From Acidimicrobiia bacterium (lineage in GTDB: Bacteria > Actinomycetota > Acidimicrobiia > IMCC26256 > JAOSJM01): a stretch of DNA of 64,000 bases. The notes under the pieces were generated by a model. That model had not been told where the DNA came from. It did not search any database and worked only from the letters and a program-made list of their open reading frames with translations. Shown here one piece after another: positions 8,356 through 16,967 of the stretch. Both the position numbers and the translations under genes were made by a program. Location: contig JAOSJM010000001.1 of assembly GCA_027494165.1 (NCBI GenBank), positions 310,001 to 374,000 of the forward strand. The letters are read 5' to 3'. How positions within the stretch are numbered: position 1 is the stretch's first letter; each line of letters begins with the position of its first letter.

Positions 8356-8757
8356 GTGGCCACGCTCCGACCGACCGGCCCTCCGGGTGCGGGGACGCGC
8401 CGCCCCGACCGCCGGGCCCTGGGAGCCGCGGGGGAGCGGGCCGTGGCCGAGCGGTACGAGCGCGATGGCTACGGGGTGCTCGATCGCAACTGGCGGCGCC
8501 GCGAGGGCGAGCTCGACCTCGTCGTGGAGCGCGACCGGGTCCTCGTCTTCTGTGAGGTGAAGACCCGGACGAGCGACCGGTTCGGCGCCCCCGTCGAGGC
8601 GATCACCCGGGAGAAGCGCCAGCGCGTGCGCCTCCTCGCCGCGAAGTGGCTCGAGGAGCGACGGATCGTGGTCCGGGAGGTCCGCTTCGACGTCGCGTCG
8701 GTCGTCCCGGGCTCGGCCGGGCAGGCGGTCGTCGAGATCCTCGAGGGCGCCTTCTGA
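8356..8757 (+). CDS. YraN family (UPF0102) endonuclease-like protein
   Basis: A 133-residue YraN/UPF0102 protein. After a basic N-terminus come LGAAGERAVAERY (~22) and GYGVLDRNWRRREGELDLVV (~37), with E-x-D-LV and later FCEVKTRT forming the restriction-endonuclease-like catalytic pattern (E, D, ExK). The fold is known but the cellular role is not; linkage to comM/dprA suggests DNA processing. It follows the DUF2469 gene by 2 nt. Confidence 0.93.
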   Translation: MATLRPTGPPGAGTRRPDRRALGAAGERAVAERYERDGYGVLDRNWRRREGELDLVVERDRVLVFCEVKTRTSDRFGAPVEAITREKRQRVRLLAAKWLEERRIVVREVRFDVASVVPGSAGQAVVEILEGAF

Positions 8758-8776
8758 CGAGCCTGACGCCGCGCCG

Positions 8777-9001
8777 TCAGCGTTGCCGGCGGACACCGGC
8801 GCGCCGCCGGCGGGCCCAGCAGGGTGTGTGCCAGTGGCGGCGCAGGTCGGGCTCGTGCACGGGGACGACGACCTCGTGCCCCTCGCCGGGCCGGATCTCG
8901 TGGTCGCAGCCCGGGCACCGGTACGTCTTCGTCGCCTGGTAGGGCTGGACGTGACGGACCTCGACGTCGTCGGGTGAGGCCGCGCCGTCGTACGGCGTCA
9001 C
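8777..9001 (-). CDS. Small zinc-binding protein (CPGC...HWHTPCW)
   Basis: A 74-residue basic protein on the minus strand, tail-to-tail with yraN. TYRCPGCDHEIRPGEGHEV is followed by RRHWHTPCW, giving a Cys-x2-Cys and His/Cys pattern that fits a treble-clef or zinc-ribbon site. Small proteins with this pattern sit next to yraN in many Actinobacteria and are sometimes annotated 'ATP/GTP-binding', without clear support. I infer only zinc binding. The start is GTG (9001). Confidence 0.75.
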   Translation of the reverse strand: MTPYDGAASPDDVEVRHVQPYQATKTYRCPGCDHEIRPGEGHEVVVPVHEPDLRRHWHTPCWARRRRAGVRRQR

Positions 9002-9101
9002 GGGGACCCCCCGGGTGGTCGCGCGGATCGCCGGGACCCGTCCCGGAGCGGAACGGCACGGGCCGGGTCACGGCAGGTCGGTGGCTCCCGGGTCACCCGG
9101 C

Positions 9102-9107
9102 TACCGT
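9102..9107 (+). promoter_or_regulatory. -10 box TACCGT upstream of enoyl-CoA hydratase
   Basis: TACCGT lies 54 nt before the GTG at 9162, in a 160-nt spacer otherwise without recognised features. Confidence 0.35.
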
Positions 9108-9161
9108 AGGCGCCCGGCCGGGGGGGCCGGACCGGACGAGGGCGAAGCGCAGGAGGTCGCG

Positions 9162-9947
9162 GTGGAGACGCTGGTGGTGGAGCGGTCGGACGGGGTCGTC
9201 ACGGTCACGCTGAACCGGCCCGAGAAGAAGAACGCCATCAGCGGGCAGATGTGGCGGGAGCTGACGGCAACGCTGCGGGAGGTGAGCGGCCAGCGCGACG
9301 ATCGCGTGCTCGTGCTCACCGGCGCCGGCGACGCGTTCTGCTCGGGGCAGGACCTCACCGACGACGACAACCAGGGGCGGTTCAGCGGTGTCGGGGGCGT
9401 GCTCGACTCGATGCGCATGGTGGGGTCGGTGGCCCTGTCGCTCCACGAGATGCCGAAGCCCACGATCGCGGCGGTGAACGGCGTCGCCGCCGGCGCCGGG
9501 TGCAACCTCGCCCTCGGCTGCGATCTCATCGTCGCGTCCGACCAGGCCCGGTTCTCGCAGATCTTCGTGAAGCGCGGCCTCAGCGTCGACTTCGGCGGTA
9601 CCTGGCTGCTGCCCCGGCTGGTGGGTCTCCACAAGGCCAAGGAGCTCGCCTTCCTCGGCGACATCCTCTCGGCCGACGAGGCCGCGGCGGCCGGTCTGGT
9701 GAACCGGGTCGTCCCCTCGGAGCGGCTGGGGGCCGAGGTGGGGGAGCTGGCGGCCCGGCTCTCCCGGCAGGCACCGCTGCCCCTGTCGATGATGAAGAAG
9801 GCCCTCAACGAGTCCTTCGCGCTGTCCTTCGCCCAGGCCGTCGAGCAGGAGGCCGTGACCCAGGCCAGCACGTTCACGTCGAAGGACACCGCCGAGGCCA
9901 TGGCGGCCTTCCTGGAGAAGCGCGAGCCCCGGTTCTCGGGGCAGTAG
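9162..9947 (+). CDS. Enoyl-CoA hydratase/isomerase family protein
   Basis: A crotonase-fold protein of 261 residues. It shows VTVTLNRPEKKNAISGQMW (~12), the oxyanion-hole segment FCSGQDL (~57), IAAVNGVAAGAGCNLALGCD (~98) and FVKRGLSVDFGGTWLLPRL (~130). The second glutamate of classic hydratases (GxxPExG) is replaced here by S-V-D-F-G-G, a pattern common in PaaG/PaaB-like isomerases and other crotonases. The exact substrate cannot be set. GTG 9162 is chosen over upstream starts because AGGAGG precedes it by 6-7 nt and the fold begins there. It stands alone in the genome context. Confidence 0.92.
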   Translation: METLVVERSDGVVTVTLNRPEKKNAISGQMWRELTATLREVSGQRDDRVLVLTGAGDAFCSGQDLTDDDNQGRFSGVGGVLDSMRMVGSVALSLHEMPKPTIAAVNGVAAGAGCNLALGCDLIVASDQARFSQIFVKRGLSVDFGGTWLLPRLVGLHKAKELAFLGDILSADEAAAAGLVNRVVPSERLGAEVGELAARLSRQAPLPLSMMKKALNESFALSFAQAVEQEAVTQASTFTSKDTAEAMAAFLEKREPRFSGQ

Positions 9948-9952
9948 CCGCG

Positions 9953-9993
9953 CCGCCGGGGCCGTGCCTCGCGGCGTCGGCGCGCGCCGGCGG
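9953..9993. terminator. Hairpin between convergent genes
   Basis: The 7-bp inverted repeat CCGCCGG (9953-9959)/CCGGCGG (9987-9993) lies between two genes that converge. A bidirectional terminator is plausible; there is no U tract. Confidence 0.3.
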
Positions 9994-9998
9994 GCTGC

Positions 9999-10235
9999 TC
10001 AGCCGGCCTGCTGCTCGGCCGGGGCCGGCACGGCGCGGATCCCGGTCCGCCTCCGCTCGACCTCGGCCCGGGCCCGCTGCACGGTCTCGGCGTCGGGGGT
10101 GCGGACCCGGCGGATCAGGGCGTTGTGGAGCTCCCACTGCCCGCCGCACCGGTCGCAGTGCACGACGACGAACCCGCCGGCGTAGGCGTCGGCGATGATC
10201 GGCGAGCCGTCGTAGGGGCACTGGCGCAGGGTCAC
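9999..10235 (-). CDS. Small zinc-ribbon protein
   Basis: A 78-residue protein. LRQCPYDGSPIIADAY and VVVHCDRCGGQWELHN give a C-x(n)-CxxC pattern typical of a half or complete zinc ribbon, followed by a basic helix (RARAEVERRRTG). The GTG at 10235 is preceded by AGGGGG. It lies 53 nt after dprA on the same strand and may be cotranscribed with comM-dprA. No function can be assigned. Confidence 0.65.
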   Translation of the reverse strand: MTLRQCPYDGSPIIADAYAGGFVVVHCDRCGGQWELHNALIRRVRTPDAETVQRARAEVERRRTGIRAVPAPAEQQAG

Positions 10236-10288
10236 GCCCCCTGTTGTCGGGCGCAGGCCGCCGAGCCTTGAGCGCGTGGCACGATCGG

Positions 10289-11425
10289 TCACCGGGGCCA
10301 CACCAGGCCGCGCTCGCACTCGACCCGGTTCGCGGCCTCGAGGGCGGCGACCGCGAGGGCCACGGCACCCGGGTCGAGGCCCGTGCGGCTCGCGAGCTGG
10401 TCGGCCGTGGCCGGCTCGCCGCCCAGGGCCCGGTGCACGCGGGCGGTGTCGCCGACCAGCGGGGGCGGATCTTGCGGCTCGCCCCACCCCCGGCGCGAGC
10501 CGGGGGTGAGGCCGAGCGCCAGCAGCACGTCGGAGGGGTCGAGGAGGGGGTGGGCGCCGTCGGCGAGGAGCGCGTTGCACCCGGCGGCGGCGGGGTTGCG
10601 GCGCGAGCCGGGGACGGCGAGCACCGGCCGGCCGTAGTCGAGCGCCCGCTCGGCGGTGATCCGGGCTCCGCCCCGCGCCGTCGCCTCCACGACGACCACC
10701 ACGTCGGCCAGCGCGGCGATGATGCGGTTGCGGACCGGGAACCGCCCCCGGTCGGGCCGCACGCCGAAGCCGCACTCCCCGACGAGGAGCCCGCGGCGCC
10801 GGACCCGTTCGAACAGGACGACGTGGCGGCGCGGGTAGACGACGTCGAGACCCGTGGCCACCACCCCGACCACCCGGCCCCCGGCGTCGAGCGCGCCCTC
10901 GTGGGCGGCGGCGTCGACCCCGATGGCCAGGCCGCTCACCACGGTGACGCCGGACCGGGCGAGGAAGGCCCCGATCTCCCGGGCGTCGGCGAGGCCGTGC
11001 ACGGTAGCGGCCCGCGTGCCGACCACCGCGACCCGCGGTCCGTCGAGCGCCGAGGCGTCGTGACCCTCGGCGAGGAGCACGCAGGGACGGTCGGGCACGT
11101 CGTCGGGGATGGGGAAGGCAGGCTCGCCGGCCAGGAGCACCCGGGTGCCGCGACGCCGGAGGGTCGCGCCGATCCGCTCGGGGTCGGCGGCCTCGCGCCA
11201 CGCCCGGGCCAGCGCCCGGCGGCCCGGTTCCTCGCGCGGCCCGGCGGGCGGCGTCGCCCCCCGCTGGACGGCCCGGAGGGCGGCGACGGGCCCCGGTCCC
11301 TCCTCGACGAGGGCGCGCAGCCGGGCCGGGGTCATCTCCGGGAGGCACGCGAGGGTGGCCGCGGCGACGTGGACGTCGACCGGCGCCGGCCCGGATGCCC
11401 CGACTCCGGGCCCGCAGGGGTTCAC
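10289..11425 (-). CDS. dprA: DNA-processing protein DprA
   Basis: DprA loads RecA on incoming single-stranded DNA in transformation and recombination. It is 378 residues. A helical N-terminus (ACLPEMTPARLRALVEEGPG) leads into the Rossmann fold: RVAVVGTRAATVHGLADA (~165), TVVSGLAIGVDAAAHEGAL, VVATGLDVVYPRRHV, and the family signature around FPVRNRIIAALADVVVVVEA, then VPGSRRNPAAAGCNALLADGA. A winged-helix domain ends the protein. The GTG start overlaps the comM stop (GTGA), and GGAGG precedes it, so translation is coupled to comM. Confidence 0.95.
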   Translation of the reverse strand: MNPCGPGVGASGPAPVDVHVAAATLACLPEMTPARLRALVEEGPGPVAALRAVQRGATPPAGPREEPGRRALARAWREAADPERIGATLRRRGTRVLLAGEPAFPIPDDVPDRPCVLLAEGHDASALDGPRVAVVGTRAATVHGLADAREIGAFLARSGVTVVSGLAIGVDAAAHEGALDAGGRVVGVVATGLDVVYPRRHVVLFERVRRRGLLVGECGFGVRPDRGRFPVRNRIIAALADVVVVVEATARGGARITAERALDYGRPVLAVPGSRRNPAAAGCNALLADGAHPLLDPSDVLLALGLTPGSRRGWGEPQDPPPLVGDTARVHRALGGEPATADQLASRTGLDPGAVALAVAALEAANRVECERGLVWPR

Positions 11426-12923
11426 GGCACCTCCTGGCGGAGGTCGGCGGCCCGGGCCAGGTGCGCCTCGGCCACCTCCGGGCTGCCGTCGAGGTCGGCG
11501 AGGGTGCGGGCCACCCGCCGGATCGTGGCTGCGCCCCGGCCGGTCAGCCGCCGGCGCTCCACGAGGTCGCGCCACGCGCGGTCCACGGGCGGGTGCAGGG
11601 GGACGAGGCGGTCCAGGGCCCCGGCCGGGACCCGGGCGTTGCGCTCCCAGCCCGCGGCCCGGTACCGGGACCGTTGCCGGGCGACGGCCTCGGCCACCCG
11701 CTCGGCCACCGCGGCCGACGGGGGTCCGGACTCGTCGCCCGGCTCGGGGGCGGTCACGAGCAGCCGCAGGTCGAAGCGGTCGAGCAGCGGCGCGGAGAGC
11801 CGGCGCCGGTACCGGGCCCGCTGCACGTCCGAGCAGCGGCACCCGGCAGGGGGGAGGCCGCACGGGCAGGGGTTGGAGCAGGCGACGAGCAGCAGGTCGG
11901 CCGGGAAGGTGAGCGACCGGGGCTGGCGCGAGATGAGCACCGCCCGCTCCTCGAGGGGCTGGCGCAGCGCGTCGAGGGCCCTCGGCTGCCACTCCCCGAG
12001 CTCGTCGAGGAACAGCACACCCCGGTGGGCGAGGGTGACCTCGCCGGGGTGGGGACGGCGGGAGCCGCCGCCGACGAGGGCCGGGACCGACGCGGTGTGG
12101 TGAGGGGCCCGGAAGGGGCGGCGCCGGGTGAGGCCGCCGCGGGGCGGATGGCCGGCGGCGGAGTGGATGCGGGCGACCTCGAGGGCCTCGGCGGGCTCGA
12201 GGGGCGGCAGGACGGTGGGCAGGCGTCGGGCGAGCATGGTCTTGCCCACCCCCGGGGGCCGACGAGCAGGAGGTGGTGGCCGCCGGCGGCCGCGGCCTCG
12301 AGGGCGGAGCGGGCGACCGCGAGCCCGCGGACGTCGGCGAGGTCGAGGGGCTCGTCGGGCTCGGGGCGGTCGGGTCCGGCGGGCGGCGGGTCGGGGTCCG
12401 GAGGCCAGGTCTCCTCGCCCTTGAGGCAGCGGCGGAGCTCGCCGAGCGTCCGGGCGCCCCGGACCTCGACCCCGGCGACGAGGCGGGCCTCGAGGACGTC
12501 GTGGTGGGGGACGACGACCGTGCGGGCCCCGGCCCGGGCCAGGGCGTCGACGAGGGCGAGCACGCCGGGGACGGAACGCACCGACCCGTCGAGGCCGAGC
12601 TCGCCGAGCACGCCGGCCCCGTCGAGGCAGCCCTGGGGGAGCTCGTCGGTGGCGAGCAGCAGGCCCAGGGCGATCGCCAGCTCGAGCCCGGCGCCGGACT
12701 TGCGGACCGCGGCCGGCGCCAGGTTCACGGTGATGCGCCGGATGGGGAAGACCAGCTCCGAGGAGAGCAGGGCGGCCCGGACCCGCTCGCGGGACTCGCG
12801 TCCCGCGGTGTCGGGGAGCCCGACGACCTGGTAGCCGGGCAGGCCGGAGGAGACGTGGACCTCGACGGTGACGGGCTGGCCGTCGACGCCGAGCAGGGTG
12901 GCGCTGCGGACCGAGGCGAGCAC
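11422..12923 (-). CDS. comM: ComM/YifB family Mg-chelatase-like AAA+ ATPase (one frameshift)
   Basis: A ComM/YifB helicase-like ATPase of about 500 residues, linked to branch migration in natural transformation. The N-terminal Lon-like domain starts LASVRSATLLGVDGQPVTVE and contains ITVNLAPAAVRKSGAGLELAIAL. The AAA+ core follows: GPPGVGKTMLARRLP (after repair), GVLFLDELGEW (Walker B) and PCGLPPAGCRCSD. The frame breaks at the Walker A, where C5/G5 runs at 12249-12258 need one more base. GTG 12923 is preceded by GGAGG. comM and dprA overlap by 4 nt. Confidence 0.93.
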
Positions 12924-12988
12924 GGGAGACCTCCCGGTCGGGGTGGATGCTCGGAGGGCCGGTCCGCGGCGACCTCGACGGTGACCGC

Positions 12989-12994
12989 ACGCTA
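12989..12994 (-). promoter_or_regulatory. -10 box TAGCGT upstream of comM (minus strand)
   Basis: Read on the minus strand, 12994-12989 is TAGCGT, 65 nt before the comM GTG. It would drive comM-dprA. No clear -35 was seen. Confidence 0.3.
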
Positions 12995-13071
12995 CCGGGA
13001 GCGTGTGACCGTCTCCGCGTCGGCGCGATCCGGACACCTCGACGGGACTGGATCGCGCCAACGCGTGCGAG

Positions 13072-13088
13072 GGTCACCGATCGTGACC
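13072..13088. promoter_or_regulatory. Palindrome GGTCAC-N5-GTGACC upstream of xerC region
   Basis: A perfect 6-bp dyad with 5-nt centre. It lies where the -35 region of the TACCCT box at 13101 would be, so it could be an operator. The comM-xerC spacer (12924-13224) otherwise holds two promoters and one small candidate ORF. Confidence 0.35.
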
Positions 13089-13100
13089 GGGGTCCGTTGC

Positions 13101-13106
13101 TACCCT
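13101..13106 (+). promoter_or_regulatory. -10 box TACCCT in comM-xerC spacer
   Basis: TACCCT ends 8 nt before GTG 13115, the leaderless spacing seen elsewhere in this window. Confidence 0.4.
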
Positions 13107-13114
13107 GACCGGTC

Positions 13115-13228
13115 GTGGCGGCTGCAGTGCGGGGGACGCCGGGGCCGGATCGGCCGGGCACGGGTCGTCGATCGCCCGGAGGAGGTTCGTTGACCACCGC
13201 GGAGCGCACACCTACCGTGACGGCATGA
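13115..13228 (+). CDS. Candidate 37-aa leader ORF upstream of xerC
   Basis: A short frame [14 protein letters not shown]... ending [13 protein letters not shown]. It begins 8 nt after a TACCCT box and its TGA overlaps the xerC ATG (ATGA). An internal GGAGGAGG-TTG (13192) gives an alternative 12-residue version. Composition is low-complexity Gly/Pro/Arg and no family is recognised. It may be a translated leader for xerC or chance. Confidence 0.25.
   Translation: MAAAVRGTPGPDRPGTGRRSPGGGSLTTAERTPTVTA
13213..13218 (+). promoter_or_regulatory. -10 box TACCGT, leaderless start of xerC
   Basis: TACCGT ends 6 nt before the xerC ATG at 13225, leaving no room for a ribosome site in the transcript. 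Confidence 0.45.
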
Positions 13229-14126
13229 CCTGGGACGTCGACGGCTTCGTCGCCTCGCTCACCGGCGCGAGCCCCCACACGAGGGCCGCCTACGAGCGCG
13301 ACGTGCGCCAGTTCGTCGCCTGGGCCGAGCGCGGGGGCTGCCCCGGTCCCGACACCCTCGATCACCGGGTGCTGCGCCGCTACCTCGCGTACCTCACGAC
13401 CCGCGGCCTCGCCCGACGGTCGGTGGCGCGCAAGGCGGCGTCGCTGCGGTCCTTCACCCGCTACCTCCGCCGCCACGGCGCCCTCGCCGTCGACCCCGGC
13501 CGGCGCCTCCACACCCCCAAGGGGCCGTCGCGCCTGCCCCGGGTGCCCCGCCGGGCCGAGGCCGAGGCGCTCCTCGACGGCGCCGCCGAGGCGCCCGCCG
13601 CCCCCGGAGCCGACGCCGTCGTGCGGGCGCGGCGGCTGCGCGACGCCGCCCTCCTCGAGGTCCTGTACGGGGCGGGGCTGCGGGTGAGCGAGGCCTGCGG
13701 GCTGACCCCGGCCGACACCGACCTGGTCCGGGGCTCGGTCACCGTCCTGGGCAAGGGGGCCAAGGTGCGGCGGGTCCCGCTCGGCGAGCCCGCCCGGCGG
13801 GCCGTCGCCGACTACCTCGCGCAGGGACGCCCGGTGCTCGCCGGGGAGCAGCCCGTCGAGGCGCTGTTCCTCAACGCCCGGGGCCGGCCCCTCACCCCCG
13901 CGACGCCCGCCGCGCCCTCGCCCGTCACCCCCTGGCCGACGGGACCCGTCTGCACCCGCACGTGCTGCGGCACGCGTTCGCCACCCACCTGCTCGAGGGG
14001 GGCGCGGACCTCCGGGCGGTCCAGGAGCTGCTGGGCCACTCGGACCTCGCCACCACCCAGGTGTACACGCACGTGACCCGAGGCCACCTGAAGGCCGTCT
14101 ACGACGAGACGCACCCCCGTGCCTGA
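13225..14126 (+). CDS. xerC: Tyrosine recombinase XerC (one frameshift)
   Basis: About 300 residues. The SAM-like core-binding domain ([20 protein letters not shown], then [20 protein letters not shown]) leads to the catalytic domain with R ([12 protein letters not shown]), K ([11 protein letters not shown]), HxxR ([15 protein letters not shown]), H ([11 protein letters not shown]) and the nucleophile Y in [14 protein letters not shown]. The frame breaks at CCCCC 13895-13899; one restored C joins [20 protein letters not shown] to the second half. All six active-site residues are present, so a working dimer resolvase is likely. Its stop overlaps whiG by 8 nt. Confidence 0.93.
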
Positions 14127-14910
14127 CGAGCGCCGCCCCGAGGTCTCGGCGGTCACCGAGCTGTGGGAGGAGTACAAGAGCACCGGCGCGTCCGAGATCC
14201 GTGAGCGGCTCATCCTCCACTACTCGCCGCTGGTGAAGTTCGTGGCCGGACGGGTCGCCGCCGGCCTGCCCCAGAACATCGAGCAGGCGGACCTCGTGAG
14301 CTACGGCATCTTCGGGCTCATCGACGCCATCGACAAGTTCGACCCGGCCCGCGGGTTCAAGTTCGAGACCTACGCCATCTCCCGCATCAAGGGCTCCATC
14401 ATCGACGAGCTCCGCTCGATCGACTGGGTGCCCCGCTCGGTCCGGGCGAAGGCCAGGGCGATCGAGCGGGCCTACTCGAAGCTCGAGAACGAGTTGCGCC
14501 GCACGCCCGAGGACCGCGAGGTCGCCGCGGAGCTCGACATGACCGAGGAGGAGCTGGCCCAGGTCCTGTCGCAGGTCTCGTTCGTCGGCATCGTCGCGCT
14601 CGACGAGCTGCTGGCCGGGTCCCAGCGCGGCGACGGGACCACTGTCGGCGACACGATCGCCGACCGGGCCTTCGACCCGGTCAAGGCGTTCGAGATCGAC
14701 GAGATGAAGCACGTCCTCGCCGACGCCATCAACCGGATGCCCGACCGCGAGCGGCTCGTGCTCACCCTCTACTACTACGAGGGCCTCACGCTGGCCGAGA
14801 TCGGCGAGGTCCTCGGCGTCACCGAGAGCCGGGTGTGCCAGATCCACACCAAGGCGATCCTCCAGCTCCGGGCCCGGCTCGTCGAGCCCGAGCGGGGCCT
14901 GGCCCGCTGA
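14119..14910 (+). CDS. whiG: RNA polymerase sigma factor, WhiG/FliA family
   Basis: A sigma-28-type factor of 263 residues. Region 2 is strong ([58 protein letters not shown] and DWVPRSVR). Region 3 is [15 protein letters not shown], and region 4 is [20 protein letters not shown] with the helix-turn-helix [20 protein letters not shown]. WhiG controls sporulation in Streptomyces and FliA controls flagella elsewhere; no flagellar or whi genes are in this window, so its regulon is open. The neighbours (xerC upstream, an M23 protein and rpsB downstream) match the Streptomyces order. It overlaps the end of xerC. Confidence 0.92.
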   Translation: MPDERRPEVSAVTELWEEYKSTGASEIRERLILHYSPLVKFVAGRVAAGLPQNIEQADLVSYGIFGLIDAIDKFDPARGFKFETYAISRIKGSIIDELRSIDWVPRSVRAKARAIERAYSKLENELRRTPEDREVAAELDMTEEELAQVLSQVSFVGIVALDELLAGSQRGDGTTVGDTIADRAFDPVKAFEIDEMKHVLADAINRMPDRERLVLTLYYYEGLTLAEIGEVLGVTESRVCQIHTKAILQLRARLVEPERGLAR

Positions 14911-14951
14911 CCCGGGCCTCCCCGCCCCTGGTCCGAGGGCTCCCCGGCCGC

Positions 14952-14957
14952 TAGGCT
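14952..14957 (+). promoter_or_regulatory. -10 box TAGGCT upstream of LytM-lipase gene
   Basis: TAGGCT lies 52 nt before the ATG at 15010. The predicted leader is short and pyrimidine-rich. Confidence 0.35.
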
Positions 14958-15009
14958 CCGGGCGCTTCCCCGGCTTCCCCCGTCGCCGTGCCGACCCCGG
15001 GGGAAGCCC

Positions 15010-16763
15010 ATGGCTCGCCTGCTCGTCCTCGCCTGCTCCTGGCTCGCCGCGTCCCTGGTCGCGCCGGGCCTTCCCACCGGTGCGGCCGGTGCGGCCACGG
15101 GGCCCGCCGACGGCGGTCCGCCCCCGGCCCTCGCCCGCCCGGTCCCGGGCCCGGTGATCGAGCCCTTCGACGCCCCCGACGGTCCCTACGGCCCCGGTCA
15201 CCGCGGGGTCGACCTCGAGGCCCCCGAGGGGACCGTGGTGCGTGCCGCGGGCGACGGCGTCGTCGCCTTCGCCGGGAGCGTGGCCGGCACGCTGCACGTC
15301 ACCGTGGCGCACGCCGGGGGTGGCGGACCTCGTACTCCTTCCTCGCCCGGGTCGACGTGCGGAGGGGGCAGCCCGTCGCCCGGGGCGAGCCGGTCGGGCG
15401 GGCGGGCGGCCGCGGCCCCGGCCACGAGGCCGGGCGGCTCCACCTGGGCCTGCGGGTGGGCGATCGCTACCTCGACCCGATGCTCCTCTTCGGTCCCCCG
15501 GACCTCGCCCCGGTCGTGCGGCTCGCTCCCGTCGAGCACGACGCCCCGCTCGCCGCCCCCGCGGCCGAGCGCCGGAGCCTCGCGCTCGCGCTCGACCTCG
15601 GCGCGGTCGCGCCACCCGCCGGGCTCCTCGGCGGCACGCCGGCCACCCCGTGGGACCTGGTGGGCCGGGCGGCCGGGTTCCTGGTCGACGGGACCCGTCG
15701 TGCCTCGGCCCTGGCCGGCCGGGCGCTCGACGTCGTGGCCCGCGCCGGCCGGGGGCTGGTGGGCCGCCTCGTCGAGCTGGGCCTCGCGGTGTGGGCCCGC
15801 ACCGAGCTGGCCCGCATGGTCGACGACCTGGTGCAGGTGGCGCAGGGGCTCGGGCGGTGGCTGCGCGACCGGCTCGACTGCACCCAGGACGCGCCGGCGG
15901 CCGACGGCACCGGCGGGAGCACGCACCTCCTCTTCGCCGTGGCGGGCATCGACAGCCGGGCCGGGCCCGACGGGCGCTCGCTCGACCTCCCGGTCGAGGA
16001 TCTCGGCTACCGGGCCGGGGAGGTGGCGTACTTCTCGTACGCGGCCGGCGGCGGTCCCTACACCGCGGAGGACACCCACGGCGACCTGCTCGTCGCCGCG
16101 GCCCGCCTGGGCGAGCAGCTCCGGGCCTTCGCCGCCGAGCACCCCGGTCGCGAGGTCGACCTCGTCGCCCACTCCCAGGGGGGCGTCGTGGTCCGCCTCT
16201 TCCTCGAGCACGTCTACGACGCCGGCGACCCGTCCTGGCCGCCGCTGGGCACGGTCGTCACGCTGTCGTCGCCCCACGAGGGCGCGCCGGCGGCCACGGC
16301 GGTCCGCCGCGTGGCGGCCACCCGGACCGGCCGGGCCGTGCTCGACGCCGTCGGGAGCCGGCTCGGCGTCGCCCCGGCCGACGCGCCGTCCGTCGCCCAG
16401 CTCGACGAGCGCTCGCCGCTCACCGCCGGCGACGCCCCGCTCCCCGAGCACGTCGAGCTCACGAGCGTCGGCGCGGTCGACGACCTGGTCGTGCCGGCGA
16501 CCAACGTCGAGGTGCCCGGCGCCCGGGTCGTCGTGGTGGACCCCGAGGGCTGGAACGACCACGGCGGCGTCGTCGACTCGCCGAGGTCGATGCAGGAGGT
16601 GCGGCTCGCCCTGGAGGGGCGTCCGCCGGCGTGCCAGGGCCTCGTCGACGGGCTGCGCCAGGCGGTCGAGCCGGTGATCATCCGGGCCGCCGAGCGCGAG
16701 GCCGGGATCCAGGTCTCCCGCGCGATGACGCTGCTCGACTGGCTGACCGTGCCCCTCGGGTGA
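15010..16763 (+). CDS. Secreted M23 (LytM-like) domain fused to alpha/beta-hydrolase (lipase-like) (one frameshift)
   Basis: About 584 residues in two enzyme-like parts. A signal peptide (residues 1-~29, ending AGAA) is followed by an M23 domain (~55-155): GPGHRGVDLEAPEGTVVRAAGDG supplies HxxxD, and RLHLGLRVGDRYLDPM carries only one His where LytM has HxH. A helical linker (~200-280) leads to an alpha/beta-hydrolase with VAGIDSRAG, VDLVAHSQGGVVVRLF (G/A-x-S-x-G nucleophile, ~387), SSPHEGAP and late VDDLVVP/NDHGG regions suited to acid and His. The frame breaks at GGGGG 15316-15320; one restored G gives AHAGGWRTSYSFLARV. The M23 gene before rpsB is standard in Actinobacteria; the lipase fusion is not. 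Confidence 0.85.
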
Positions 16764-16841
16764 ACGGCGGGGGACCCGGCGACGTCCCCGAGCCGGGCGG
16801 CCGGGCGCCCGCCGACTCGGCCGGTCGCCGGACCGGCTCGC

Positions 16842-16847
16842 TAGAAT
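16842..16847 (+). promoter_or_regulatory. -10 box TAGAAT upstream of rpsB
   Basis: TAGAAT is 120 nt before the rpsB GTG, leaving an approximately 110-nt leader that could hold an S2 autoregulatory site. I see no defined structure there. Confidence 0.5.
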
Positions 16848-16967
16848 CGCCGCCGGCCACGCACCGCGAGGCCTATCACGCACGCCCGTCACCCGAGGTC
16901 GTCGCCGGTCCGAGCGATTCGAGCGACGCGACGCGGGCGGAGGTCACAACCGAGGGAAGGGAACCAG

